A stretch of DNA of 53,853 bases from Perkinsus olseni (GCA_013115125.1 JABANN010000199.1:1-53853), one strand, 5' to 3'; positions 19,461-31,751 are shown, counted from the first letter of the stretch. The notes: a model not told the origin generated them from the sequence alone. Translations and numbers: made by a program.

Positions 19461-22400
19461 CTACAAGGCTGACCTAGGGGCAGTCGTCATCGTGGGTGGT
19501 CTCAGAACCACCCGGCCGTCACCACCGTGCGCTTGATAATGAACGCCAGACTTAAACACGCGAAGTAAGGCCTCGTCAACGTGGTCTACGAAAACTAAGT
19601 CCATCGCCTCCGTCACTGGTAACGGTAGTGATGCTCGCAGCCTGAAAGAGTATCTTCCACCGTAGTACCCGCCCCACCGCCGCGAATGGCGGATCGGCGA
19701 AGGGCTGCCACTAGCCCGAGCGCTCGGAAGGAAGTGTAACAAAACCCAAGAGTGGTGACTGTAGAGTGACCTACGTCTTGGCGTTCGCTCGAGGCATGAT
19801 GACTGTATCGACGCCGGCCCTCTGTGCTGCCAGGACCTTATCCCTTACGCCTCCCACAGGGAGCACTTGACCAGTCAATGTGATCTCACCTACGGAAGGC
19901 GAGACGATTCGAGAGGCGAGCCGCTGTAGCGGCCAACACAGACCTGTTGTGGCGATAGTAGGCGGGATGGGAAGGCCCGAGAAGAGAGATACCAGGGCAA
20001 GGAAGACCGCAACACCTGACGCGGGGAAGTATTCAGAAAGCGAAGGGAGACAGTGGGCTCACACGTACCGGCACTCGGGCCATCCTTGGGCACGGCTCCA
20101 GCCGGGAAGTGGACATGGACGTCGGCCGAGGTGAGCAGCTTCGGATCGATAGATCGAAAGATGCTCTCGATAGGGGATGATATTACTGAGACCAAGACCG
20201 AGCATAGAGGCAGCAGAATTGGAGCCGTGCTCTAGTGAGCAGCGCTTCGCTCCACCCGAGAATTGTCCGTGCATTCGCCTATTATACTGAAGGATGTTCT
20301 ATATCTTCTCTCCCGACTCCGGAGGGATTCTCTCGCAATTTCGCGTCGAATCGAAACTATGTGCCTTTGAGGTCCGTGGGGAGCTTCGTTTTGTATACCC
20401 GCGAGATTATGCCTTCCGAAAATGGATGAGAAGCTATGGCACACCCTTTACACTGTCCGCTTCCGGTATTCCGTCACTTCGCCACGAAATTCCAGTAGCC
20501 TGAAGTCTCACCTTCATTCGTGACCCTAACCTGTACTGCATTAACCCTCGCCTTTAGTTGTGCTATTGCCGCGCTCACCGACTCTTGCATCACCTTGCCC
20601 AGCTGACCTGACCTCGTCATCACAGAATCGATACAGAGCCCTAGCTAACCTGTGATGGCCACCCTGCCGCTACCACTGGTCCTATCACTAGGTACTGAGC
20701 TACTGGTAATAGTGCTCTCGATCTCGAGCACGTCCCCGCCGGCAGCTGTCACTGCAAGGCCCAAGGCGACCTGCACGGAGCCAGTCTCGAATACCACTCC
20801 TTCCGGAATCGTTTTCTCAGGCATAGGGAACGTACGATACACTATATGTCGAGCTCAAGGGCCCTCGCCTATACGCGCACCGATACGCATCAATAACGCT
20901 AACCGGGTGACTTGGGGTGACTAACCGCACCGATCCGTGGGCGAGCCTACTCCGATTTGCCGGCCTTGAGCGTGTAGCTTTGCTCGCCTCCGCGCCAACT
21001 CCACAGGGGACTCAAAAGTCTCCGGTCCAAGTATGTCGGGGACGTCGCGCTGCCGTATCTATGACTAATACCACTACTCCACCTATCGCGGAGAGAAAGC
21101 TAAAATATCAGCGGAGCGATGCTGGGACCTACCACGAGAGGCGCCGCGGTCTCTCCATTTTGCTCGGTCATCTTGACGGCCGTATATCGGCATACATCGC
21201 CCAGTCGCCTCTCGAGAGATCTGTCACAAGGGATGTGGTACGCTGATATACCGGAGATATACCGTGCTGGACTATCGACAAAGCACTGGTAAGTGAAGCA
21301 TCAAGGGATGTCAAGGAGGAGAGTTGCGGGAAACCTACGCAAGCCCTGCTCTGTGTGAGTACACCGGGCAACGAATTCTTAGAAACCGCACTCACAGAAG
21401 CCTCGTTGCAAAACGATATCGTTGGAGAACGGAATGCTGAGAACCCTGACTTTCTAAGAACTTGCTACGCGGTGAAGACCTCACCTCACGCCAGCTTCCT
21501 TCGTGTAGCACTCCACCAGGTAATCTATGGCGCCATCCTCGATCTTGGCCGATCCAGATGCAAGGCAATGGGACTCCAATTGCCGCGGAACCAGATGCCT
21601 ACCATCATACGCGCTCGCCCTAGCAATCGATTTCGGTGCCGCCTCTTCACTCACCTCTTCGCAATCTCCCGCTTCTCCTGTAGGGTGTAGCTCGCTAGCT
21701 CCACCATCTCCAGGCGATCGATCAGTGGTCGGCTCATTTCACCTGGACGTCTCGGTCAACCAAGGCACACCCCCCGCGGTCGCCCACCTGCCGAGTTTGC
21801 AGTGCATATGAAGGTTATGCAGGAGAGGTCAAACGGCACTCCTAGGTAATGGTCACGAAAGGTGGAATGCTGGGACGGATCCAACAGCTCCAAGAGCGCG
21901 GCTGAGGAAAACAAGTAGCGCACAGCGAAGAATTCGACGGTCAGCACTGTAGACCAGTGGATGACTTCGTGTAAATCGTGAGCGCGCACAGTTGGAGTAG
22001 CAACTCAGTTTCATACAGTGAAAGTGGCTCCCGTTCCTCAGTAAGCCTCCCGCTTCCCTCAGGGCTACTGTGAAGTTTTTGAAAATCCTACAGAGATGAA
22101 TATCTACGTCAGCTAGAGACTCGGCCAATGATGGGAACAAGTGTGCTATATAGGAGCGATGAACCCAACGTCTTGTGGGATCGAGATTATGGTGTCATGA
22201 AACGACTGCCATCCGTGACAATTGTCAGACCGATTCGCAGCAAGGGAGAGAGGTCACGCGGTGCAGGACAGGGCGTGCAGCACTTACCCTGAGCATTTGA
22301 GTTGAAGCCTGGTTGAGCGACTTTATCGATCTCATCGAGTAGCATAACGCACTCTCGACTGCCACAGCGAGCCAGCTCCTGCAGAACAGTGCCCAGCATA

Positions 22401-25400
22401 GCGCCGATATAGGTACGCCTAAGATTCAGGAAACGGCTGCTGAGTAACAGTGACAGAGAATAATGTTAATACGGACGAGGTGGGACGACCGAGGGATCAG
22501 ACTATGATGACGATCATCAGAGCATCCTCATCGAGGAACCCTTTCCCGACCCGGAAGCGATACCGTAGGGACAGCCGGAAGTTTCGACTCCCCCCCCATT
22601 GGATCGCGCGAAGAGCTCCAATACACCCACGTTGCCGCGACAGGTATTCGGGATGCCCGCCTCGCCGTGGGGTTCCCAAGGCGGTCCTATCGAGCCTACC
22701 TATGCCCCCGTATCTCAGCCTCATCACGCACTCCCCCCAATGATACTCGGCAGAACTTCTTGCCCAGAGCATCCGCTATGCTCCTACACAACGACGTCTT
22801 GCCGACACCTGAGTAGACACAGCGTAGGCCGACAATCGCCAGGGGGAAAGAGCAAGCAACGTCCTCACGAGCGATAATAGCAGTGGTGACGATTCTGAGG
22901 ATCACAGCTAACCACGAAGTGCAGCTAAAGAGTCAAGAAGTCTTGAAGAAGATACTAACCCGTTTAACAAGATAGACATGATCTCGTACAAGCCAGGCAT
23001 GTATAGCAACAAATGGGATTGGTATTCACCGTTACAAGAGCGAGGCGGGTAGAATCCACAATGCGGCCTTGCCCCTCACCAGGCGGACCAACCAGGCACA
23101 TTATGGGGCCGGGTGGTGCCTTCCTATTTGTCGGAGACCGCACGGTGGCATCCAAAGTCCCTCCCTCGACAGACGAAAGCTCGGTGGTTGGCCTACAATC
23201 ACGCGGCAATGAAGCGGAGTCTCGAACACCGCAGACGCGAAAACACGTGGACGGGCCGGACGGGGACCAAGAGGACGCGACGGTCCTACCGGGTTTCTTC
23301 CTCATTCTGCGAGCTCCTTCTTGCCTGGTGTAGCTTCATTACTGCTAGATACTCCATCAGCCGCTTTTTCACCTAATGAGCGCTCAGTGCGACGGAATGG
23401 TCGACAACAAGTGTCTGCAGTCAGCCACAGCCGTACGCTGCGCCTGGTAGAACTCGCGAGATTTCAGAATCTGATATCTGGAATCAGCATCAGCATCAGA
23501 TGCCGACTCAATGCGAGGCTCGCATGGCGAACTCTTTTCTCGCCAAACAATTGAGAAGCAATTAGGAGGAAAACCACTCGCAGGAAGTCCAAATTTAACT
23601 TCTTGCGTCTCGGAATGCTTCTGGCTCGGAGCCAGAAACAGAGCCAGCGGCTCCTCTCTCCCGGAAATGCTGCAGGAGAGAATCATATCTCCTGTATTCA
23701 TAGCCGGAGTTCTCCAAAAATTTCACTTTTATCACAATGAAGAGAATCAACGCAAGTCGGACTTGCCAAGCCTTGAACCTTGGGAAAAATCATCAATGCT
23801 AACGTTCCTTCTAATTTCATACTGCGACACCGACGATCCCTAAGCTCAATAATTGGGCCTCAATGAAGAGCCTCAATAAACTGTACGTTGGTGGAACCGA
23901 CCTGCAGCTTCAGTCAAGCAATCACCTTCCCACACAAGTCTTTGGACCGATGCGAAAATACTTAGTGAGTACTATTTACGTAGCTCACTCCCACCAAAAT
24001 CTTCGCTAGTATGCGAAACTGATGCTAGTTTTGCCAGTAAAGCCCTTCCTCTCGAGGTAGTCATAACTAGCGGGAGGTGAGCATTCGTGAGCATCGCCGT
24101 TTGAGCTTCTAGCTCCTCGTCCATACTGGAGCACACACTTCTTTCTCGCGAGGACGCGAACTGGCCTTGCCCTGAGAGTTCCTCTGGTTACAAGGACCTA
24201 CTGACCGTGACTTGCTTATATAGTCGTTTTATGAGCGCATAACCTCTGAGAGATATATCGGCTCAGAGTGTTACTTCTGCGTTCATGGATGCGTGCAAAT
24301 CGTTCGGTGCTCCGTATATCTTAGTGACTGATAACGGAAAGCAATTCGTGAGTAAAGTCCGACGAGTGGATACGTCAACCAACCATCGCCGCGTAGATCT
24401 TTGCAGCAGGCTGCGAAAAAACACCAAACCAGTGGCACGGATACGAGCCGGAAGAGACCTTTCGTCCACCACAAGAGCTATCTTCTGCTGGCACAACACG
24501 TGCGCATGAGTGAGATTACTTATCATCCGTGTTCGTGAACCACTGAAAAGCTGTGCCTTCAACTGAAACACTTTACGTTCAGTCAAGCGCAGCCCCTCGC
24601 ATAGCGCCGACAGGGCGTTGTCGATTGAACCACTGGCCAACCGCCTAACGGACGCAAGCAAGTCATCGGGGAGTTAGCACCGGCAGTAGTTTCCGTGGTC
24701 TCCCGCAGTACAATGGTTGCCCTATGTTCGGTTGAACCGGATCGGTTCTGAGGTACCGCAGACCTCCGGGTTCAGCTTCTAGAAGAAACGTGCTCTGGCG
24801 CATGATACCTCGCAGCGCCAGAGCATGTTGTATCAGTTACAATCCTTCTATTATTAAAGGGTCTCAGAGCCGCTGCCGACCCTGGTAGAATCTCAAGGAT
24901 ATGCATAATGATCGAAACGCAAGCTTCCGCAGCGCCGCCCCTATCTCGGGAACACACTAGGGCAGCCATACGATTCTACTGGAGCACAACAGCTCGAAAC
25001 AGCAGCTAGCTGTGTGCGTGTCAGTTCAATGTCCAACGCCGTCGCCGGCTGAGTTATACACTATAACTTATAGTTGATGCCGATGTGCAAGCAACTCAAC
25101 GATGGGCTCTAGCTGGCCCGAACGCTGCCCCAACGAGCAGAAGGAACAGACCAGGCCATCTCATTGCCGCCTGGCAGGATCCACTCTTCACCGCGGGGCT
25201 GTGTCCAACTACCGAAACACTAGCTCTGCCGCGGCGCAACACACGAGTTTCATCTCCAGGCCTCGAGCATCCGAGGACCCAGCTAATCTCCACTGCTCAT
25301 GCGCGCAGTCAGCTGTGATACATAGAATCCTCTGTGATTTGCGAGCGGTTATTGGAGCGTATCTGCTGCGCCATAAGTGGCATACGGTGAGAGGGCAACT

Positions 25401-28400
25401 CACCGACGAGCTCTACTTAGAGTGAGAACTGGAAGGATGGACCGTCTATCATAGACGACGTAGTCATAATTCTACTTTACAAAAATACTAGTATGCTGCG
25501 CCCTCACAAGCCGGCCCCGCAGGGAACATTCGCTGTGCTCCAAAAAGGGAAAACCAGAGAGAGTCATTACCTTGCTCATTCCGAAGTGATCTCTATCCAG
25601 TATGTATCTCGCTTTATCGAGGTCTATACAGACGTCGGCTTCATCCAACGACCATGGCAGAGAGGCAACTGTCTCAAGGTAGGTCCTGAGAGGCTGTGCG
25701 ATAACGAATACGATACGGAATGCAACGGCCTGTCTTGTACAGTACGCGCAATCGAAAGAGTCCGTTTCGTATCACCTGCATAACTTTTCACCTAGAGCTC
25801 TAACGGAGCTGAAATTTAGTATGTAGACTCTCCAAACGCTGTTATATTGTTCAAATATGTCACGGATCAAATTCTCGAGAAAAAAAATTAAACCAAAGTA
25901 CAATTCCGCACCGAATACCGGTTAATCAACCGAGCATGAACGCTTTGGGAATAAAGTTCATCCCGATCAGGCAGCGACACACCGTCGCCGTCCTTGCCCG
26001 ACCTGGCCACTGTATAATCTGGATGGGTCGAAGGCGTGTTCTGTAGCTTGTGCAGTTCCCTGTCGCAAACCTGAGGACGACTCCTACACCATTCCCGGCC
26101 TCTCCAGGATCCCTACCGCTCTCATGTCCTTTGGCAGAGCAATAGCCGCCAATTTATTTGCGATTGAGGCAATCTCATCCTCACCAGCCTCGCTGTCCTC
26201 GCCGCCTTAGACAACGGTCAACACGGCCGACAACCTTGCCGTCTCTCACCAATTTTCCTAAGTTCTTTCTGGAGCTCCTGAATTTGTCGTCGAATAACTC
26301 GTTCGCGCACATCCATGTCAGCCTGCCGTCTGATGTTGCCCTAAGCAGCGTGGCAGTGGCGGGATAACCAGAGGCCGGTCTTCGTACCCTGACTCGGTTC
26401 GAGACCAGCATGGCCTCCCTCCGCTCATCGACCATATCCCTCGCCATTCGCACTCTCTCTTCAATACACAAACACTCTAAGGCTTCCTGTCGGGAGTTTA
26501 CCGGTGCGTCCTGAACGGTGGGAAGAAGAATTCCTGGTTTCCATTCGAAGGACTCCGCGAAACACGCTTGTGATCGGACAGGCTTTCTGTAAGGCGATCC
26601 ACCGTCCTAGCTTTATCAGCGTCAACGTCGCAGTCGGGTAATATAACTGCGCCTCAAGCACTTCCAAACGTCTAGTCATAGGCCGACACGTCGACCATCG
26701 CTGCACTCAGGTTCAAATCCCCCCAGCGACACTTCGCACTCACTCACCTTCAACGTTGCGCATATGATGTCAGCGAAGAGAGAGCATCTGTCGGCCTTTA
26801 TCGGAGCCTCCGTAATTTCCTTCTCCCCACCTGCATACAAAAGTCATTCGAACTCCGCTCCGCTGCCTCATTACCTTCAACGACACGTCCGCCGTTCCAA
26901 AAAGACGCAACTACCACCTTCCGCTGCAGATCGGCTGAAAGCGAAACATCTCGAGGTAGCCCACGAATGCTTGAAGCCTCTTCACAGATCCATCCAACTA
27001 ACCCGTCGCGTCGAAAAGAGTGCGCAAAAGATCAACTCCTGTACCCTGAGCGCGGCGACAGCATAGCGAACTTCGAACAACAAAATATTGATCGGAGACG
27101 TCTCAGAGGTAAGGACGCCTCACTATAAGTGAACAGCCCCCAGACCATTCCGCCATGCATTGTACATCATCGCTGGTGGTTAATTGACAAGAACCCTGCG
27201 GGGGTCGCTGTACACGAATGAGTACACCACAGCAGAGCCAGGCGAGCTCTCATGGGCCACCTCGACCAAAAGCTCTCCGAGCCACGACCATACATAGCGA
27301 CTGCCTTCCGCCCATCACTACCCGCCAACCTTTCTAGTTCCTCTGACGGTCCCTTTTGGATGCTGCGCAGGACCTGCGATACTCGAGCCTTGCCGTACAC
27401 CACGCTACGATTACCTGAGGGAAGATACTGGGCACAGGATTGTTGAAGGCCAATCAAAGTCCAACGAGCTCCAATGACAAGTCGTAACGGTTTATTCCAA
27501 GCCTAGTGGAAAACAAACTACTCCGGCAACGGCGGGGAAGTTTGCATCTCAGTCGACCCCAATGATGTACTCCCTCTGCTCAGAGCCGCGAATCGAAGTT
27601 CGGCGATACTGTCGAGTCAATTCCACTACGCCGGAAGAAAGGAGTTGTAGGCCGGGTACCGAAGCTCATAGAGAGGAAACTTGCACACACTTCTATCATT
27701 ACTACTACCCTTCCCTAGTATGTCCTCGTATACCAACTCAGCTGCCGAAGTGTCCAGCTCCACCCTGAGGGTCAACCCGACATGAATCCGCATGCTTCCA
27801 TGCCATACAACCACTCAGCCTAAGCACCCTGTACCTGTCCAATCCTTCTAGCGTTAATACAACTTGGTGTCCCCCAGCAGCATCCCCACTTCCGATCTGA
27901 GCTGCCACACTACTCGATGCCATCCGACACAGTGTGCCCACCGTATGCCTGTCAAGGGAGAGGATACTTCTCTACTAGTTTCGGGCATTCCAGCTTTTCC
28001 ATACCCTGTCGAAAACCCACACCACTGTGAGCACGTACCCAACCGATTGGTCGAACCCTGAACGTACTACTGCATCCAAGCTGATCATTCTCACCGCTCC
28101 GTGACGGAGCGGGTAGACGCCCAAAGACGGTGACCCGTCTATTGCGTTCCTAATAACTACGACAAGCCCTCCCCGTCTCTTACACGGTCTCGAGCTCTGA
28201 GCCGTCCCTATCAATGGCCTTCACACCGACTGTTACTAATTTAGCATGCCCGAGAGCATTCTCCGAGGAAAGCGTCTTTTGGTGGGCAACAAAAGCGTTG
28301 TAAACAGATTCATGTACCTACACGAATGCGCATACCAAATTTCCCCCGGATCCCGCGTTGATCCACCCCTAATACCAATGCCTGTGCCCTCAATCCCGGG

Positions 28401-28531
28401 AACAGCACCCTTTTCCTTAGCGGCAGTACAAAAACCATCGGCGCTGCATCGCTCCGCCCTGGCCTGCCTGGAGAGGCTCTGTCAGGCTCCGCGAGAGAGC
28501 GCAGATCAAAATTGCCTTCGAAGGAAGCCAT
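19461..28531 (-). CDS. Lon protease (ATP-dependent AAA+ serine protease), many exons
   Basis: Lon degrades misfolded proteins in mitochondria or peroxisomes. The N-domain begins near 28531 and reads [20 protein letters not shown], then [20 protein letters not shown] near 27900. A coiled region follows (for example [18 protein letters not shown], near 26140). Walker A is split by an intron as [21 protein letters not shown] (near 23090 and 22800), followed by [20 protein letters not shown]. Walker B is [10 protein letters not shown] (near 22335). Sensor and arginine-finger elements are [13 protein letters not shown] and [17 protein letters not shown]. The protease domain has [15 protein letters not shown], the catalytic Ser in PKDGPSAG (AGT at 20073-20075) and the Lys in GGVRDK (19837-19839). 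The stop is at 19461. The AAA and protease exons are secure. Many N-terminal introns are long and their exons are only partly placed. Confidence 0.9.
20073..20075 (-). other. codon of the Lon catalytic serine
   Basis: AGT on the minus strand within PKDGPSAG, the invariant nucleophile motif of the Lon family. The partner Lys codon is at 19837-19839, so the Ser-Lys dyad is intact. Confidence 0.9.
24256..24360 (+). mobile_element. fragment of an LTR-retrotransposon integrase (Ty3/gypsy-like), decayed
   Basis: A short plus-strand segment reads like an integrase core: [20 protein letters not shown] then QFVS. The surrounding DNA shows no further element coding and no terminal repeats that I could find. 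The fragment sits antisense inside the Lon gene, in what appears to be an intron. It is broken and old. Only this piece of the element is recognisable and its outer limits cannot be set. Confidence 0.6.
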
Positions 28532-29137
28532 TCAAAATCTCCACTTCACACGTCAATTCTACAGAACCCATCGAAGCAGCCATTGGACCGTACGGTCCAT
28601 AAGCATGCCATACCGGTTTTCCGGTGAAATATCCTACTTGTGTCTAGTTACATCATCTCGAAAGAACCCGTCACCTAAAGGCGAGATAAAGCGTGGTTGA
28701 GAGCTGTCAATGATGCTGCTCAGGAGCACTGGCCTCATGAGAATTCACGAAAAAATATTCACATATTCACGGCACGCTGTACGCAGAAGCCGCCTCCCTT
28801 AGCTGACCACCCAGTGCCCCCCCCCCACCATTACCAGTGGCCACTGACCACTTCACTCCAGCTCAACAATGACGAAGCTTTAAACGAGTTTGTTGGTTTA
28901 TTCGAAATGTATCCCAGAGAAAGAAGACGAACGACGGCAGCAGCAGCAGCAGTGATGACGATCATTCCAGCATAGATGACGACAACGACGAAGCCGCCGC
29001 CGCGGGCCAACCCCGTACGGCGGTACCACCAAGATGTACTTCATTTCCCTCTTCCCAAAGACCAGAAGAATGATGATGACGCCTTACTCGGCGTAGCCAT
29101 CATAATGTTACATATAGCAAAATACAAAGCAGCCACA
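28532..29137. other. spacer between Lon start and the CAF1-like gene end
   Basis: Contains a C-run near 28809-28819, an AGC trinucleotide run near 28940, and GAC/GCC-rich simple sequence near 28975-29000. Plus frames at 28697-28975 and 28976-29263 are low-complexity and not supported as genes. Confidence 0.5.
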
Positions 29138-30961
29138 TCAGCCCCGGGCACCTCGGTGACGCCCTCGAGTACCAGCGTTCTCTCCACCTCCGCCACCGCC
29201 CGCTTGGATCTCTACCGGATTCTGACTGTGACGACGATAATGACTCGAAGCCACCTCCGGTAGTTGAACACAGCCCCAGTGCATGAACGGCTGGCCTCTC
29301 TTCATAGACGACCCCGCGAACTTCCGAGCTGCAATAGGAGGCCCTTTGTAGCTGATAGCCCCGCACATAGGTGGTGGTGCTCCATTAGGATACTTGGGGT
29401 GCCGTAGTGGATGCTTATGACGGGGTACCTCCTCCTGGCGATCAGAAGGCGATGTATTCGACCCAGAGGTCGAGTGAGCGTCCAGTGGGGGTGGAGGGCC
29501 GGGCGGGGGTGGTGGCGGCGGGGGCGGTACAACTCCGTTCGGCTGCTGCTTCTCCTCGACTGGAAGGGACCCCTGACGTGACGCCGGGCTGCCTCCACCG
29601 ATACTCGATGACTCAGCCTGCTCGTACTCCGCTTCGATCGCCGACCTCAGCTTCACGCGCCGCGAAATTACATCGACCCCCTTCCCTCGCCACGTCTGAG
29701 CCGAACTTTCCATGTTCAGTGCCGACAGCTCCCACAGTCCAAACTGAGACGGTCTTCTGGCTTGCCGGTCAGCCCGCCATCTACCCACAGAGGCCCTCCT
29801 CCGACCAGTAGCCACATCAACAGCATCGCTGTCACTGCGCAGGACCGACGAAGAGACCGAAGAATCATCCGAACTGCCTTTCATTCCCCCGCTGCCCCAA
29901 CCACTACGGAAGAAGGCATCAGTCAGCGCCAAAGTCGGCGAAGTCTCCAAGTCGGACCCACAGGCGGCCAATATCGATCTTTCCGATGAGCAGGCGTGCA
30001 AGGGCACCCGAGGGGGCATACCACACCTCGCCGAACATCGTCTAAATACCCGCATATCCCAGATGTGAGGAAAGTACTCATAACACGTCTCCGAGAACTC
30101 CTCTTCTGTCTTCGGCAAAGCTTGTCCCGACAGCATTCTTACCAGCCCCGCGAACAGAAAGCCGCCTCCCACTGTGATCCACGTCACATCAGGAGACATC
30201 ACCAAACCGCTGCCCGTTATCAGCTCAGAAAATCGATCCACACTGACGCCCCTTCTCAAATTCGCGTTCAGATCGATTCCCGCCCCTCCCTGCCCTATAG
30301 GAGCCCTCAGCTGCTCCAGAGCATCTGCACAGTACATGTCTTCCCGCACGTCAAAATGGAAGTTGATTTTCCAGACACAACTTGGCGGTGGTCGCTGGCT
30401 TCCATGAGACGCTCTGACGTCCTCAGGATGCCCCGCTACTACGCCGTTCTTATTAGAGAACGCCAAGCTCAACTGTATGATTTTCACGAGGCCCATATTG
30501 GTTCGTATAATCTCGTAGTTTCTCTCGGTGTCATCTTTGAACGGACCTGAGTAAGAGGCTTCGGGAAGCGTCACGCGCCCTTTAATTTCATTACCAGTTG
30601 GCCTTGCTATTAACCCAGGAAAGCGACCATCTACTGCTACATAGGGATATTCTTCTACCAACTTTTCCATTGATCGCAGCTCATGCTCAACATCACTCGC
30701 CCACACCTCTCGCACATAATAGGAGCTGCTCGCCGAAGACGACGACGAAGATGATGACGAGGACTCGCATTCGGTCGTCCATTCGACCGAACTGGACCCG
30801 GATGATTCCCCCATTGCTTCAGCCTTCGTCAGGAGTCCACCCCTACCGGCAGCCAAGCCATTGGCACTCCTAGTGGAGGCTCGCTTGCTCTGCATCGCTC
30901 CGCTCGTTTGAATTGAATTTTTTCGAGTCTTATGAGAAGATCGCACTGACTCTCGTCGCAT
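29138..30961 (-). CDS. CAF1/CNOT7-like protein, probably catalytically dead, intronless
   Basis: A 607-residue single-exon homologue of the CCR4-NOT deadenylase CAF1/POP2. A Ser-rich N-tail (about residues 1-80) precedes the fold: YVREVWASDVEHELRSMEKL, EYPYVAVDGRFPGLIARPTG, IIQLSLAF, FHFDVREDMY, FSELITGSGLVMSPDVTW, then YFPHIWDMR. The DEDDh active site is largely gone. The MDTEFPG motif of known CAF1 proteins is VDGRFPG here (Asp111 kept, Glu replaced by Arg113). HSGYDF is GGGFLF (Asp replaced by Leu269). The third Asp aligns with Pro342, and the His is not seen. Two insertions follow the first motif and the IIQL strand. The C-terminal half is disordered, with a nine-Pro run near residue 480 and Gly/Arg-rich ends. 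It may be a scaffold derived from a retrocopy of an active CAF1. Confidence 0.85.
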   Translation of the reverse strand: MRRESVRSSHKTRKNSIQTSGAMQSKRASTRSANGLAAGRGGLLTKAEAMGESSGSSSVEWTTECESSSSSSSSSSASSSYYVREVWASDVEHELRSMEKLVEEYPYVAVDGRFPGLIARPTGNEIKGRVTLPEASYSGPFKDDTERNYEIIRTNMGLVKIIQLSLAFSNKNGVVAGHPEDVRASHGSQRPPPSCVWKINFHFDVREDMYCADALEQLRAPIGQGGAGIDLNANLRRGVSVDRFSELITGSGLVMSPDVTWITVGGGFLFAGLVRMLSGQALPKTEEEFSETCYEYFPHIWDMRVFRRCSARCGMPPRVPLHACSSERSILAACGSDLETSPTLALTDAFFRSGWGSGGMKGSSDDSSVSSSVLRSDSDAVDVATGRRRASVGRWRADRQARRPSQFGLWELSALNMESSAQTWRGKGVDVISRRVKLRSAIEAEYEQAESSSIGGGSPASRQGSLPVEEKQQPNGVVPPPPPPPPPGPPPPLDAHSTSGSNTSPSDRQEEVPRHKHPLRHPKYPNGAPPPMCGAISYKGPPIAARKFAGSSMKRGQPFMHWGCVQLPEVASSHYRRHSQNPVEIQAGGGGGGENAGTRGRHRGARG

Positions 30962-31163
30962 ACGACAGAAATAATATAAAACGTAGCCCTAAAATCAACA
31001 GCACGTCTATCAGCGCATTGAGACACCACCCATGCCCGTCACGATGACGCGTGCCCCGAGAATCTTGCAATCTTGCATCAACTTGCATTTCCTCAACGCA
31101 ACAATATGCTCTTCGGCGTAACGTTACTGAGTGGGGTCAAAGATGGTACGAATATGTTGGCCA

Positions 31164-31751
31164 TTAATGAGCGACACTTGTGTGACCTAAGATTAACGGA
31201 AAATTTGGTATGAGTCGCCGTAGCAGTTCGGTCGAACCCACCATATTAATATCAACTATATGCTCCTTTTTGCCCTCTTTCTCGGCCTCTAGCGTCATCG
31301 TCAATAACCCAACATTCGTCAACACCTACCACACCAATCGTAACCACACACAGAAGGAACACCTACTACTTCCGACGGTATGCCTTCAACGTTTATGGTC
31401 GGGGTAAAAAACTCCACTACACTCTCCCCGGCCGGCACACGTCCCTGCGGTAGCCCTCCAAGGTCTGAGCAACCACAATAACGGCGAAGGAATCTTCCAA
31501 GATACGTACGTATTATCTTCCTAGCGTGGACAGTGTCAACGAGATAATTGACCGTCCACTGAGCACCCGGTATCTGAAAACAGGGACCGTCGGTGATCGC
31601 GGACGGGATCAACCTCGGATACCTCTCGCGATGCTTCAATGGTTAGCTTGATTTTGAGTTCCTGTTCCAGTAGACAGTCGTTGGGCTCTATGTCGACGCT
31701 CTTCACGTCTATAACCACAGGGTCCATCACTATAATTCCACTGCCAGACAA
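31164..31751 (-). CDS. small beta-rich protein of unrecognised family, multi-exon
   Basis: Exons splice in phase. The first is MSGSGIIVMDPVVIDVKSVD to ASRE (31751 down to about 31623, donor GTATCC). The next is IPGAQWTVNYLVDTVHARK, then HLGGLPQGRVPAGESVVEFF to SEVV. The last reads LTNVGLLTMTLEAEKEG followed by DINMV, and ends at TAA 31164. Alternating hydrophobic strands and the W-T-V-x-Y-L-V-D segment suggest a small beta-sandwich of about 140-150 residues. The spliced pattern looks like a conserved eukaryotic (possibly ciliary or trafficking) protein, but I could not name it. It lies 202 nt upstream of the CAF1-like gene on the same strand. Confidence 0.6.

Noticed and set aside
24263-24661. 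132-codon minus frame as a single Lon exon
   Set aside because: Only the upper part ([20 protein letters not shown]) looks like Lon helical sequence. The lower part is antisense to the retroelement fragment.
26705-26740. B-box-like AGGTTCAAATCCCCCC
   Set aside because: No matching T stem, D arm or anticodon arm could be drawn. It lies within the Lon gene.
29407-30550. plus frames of 75-184 codons
   Set aside because: Antisense shadows of the CAF1-like gene.
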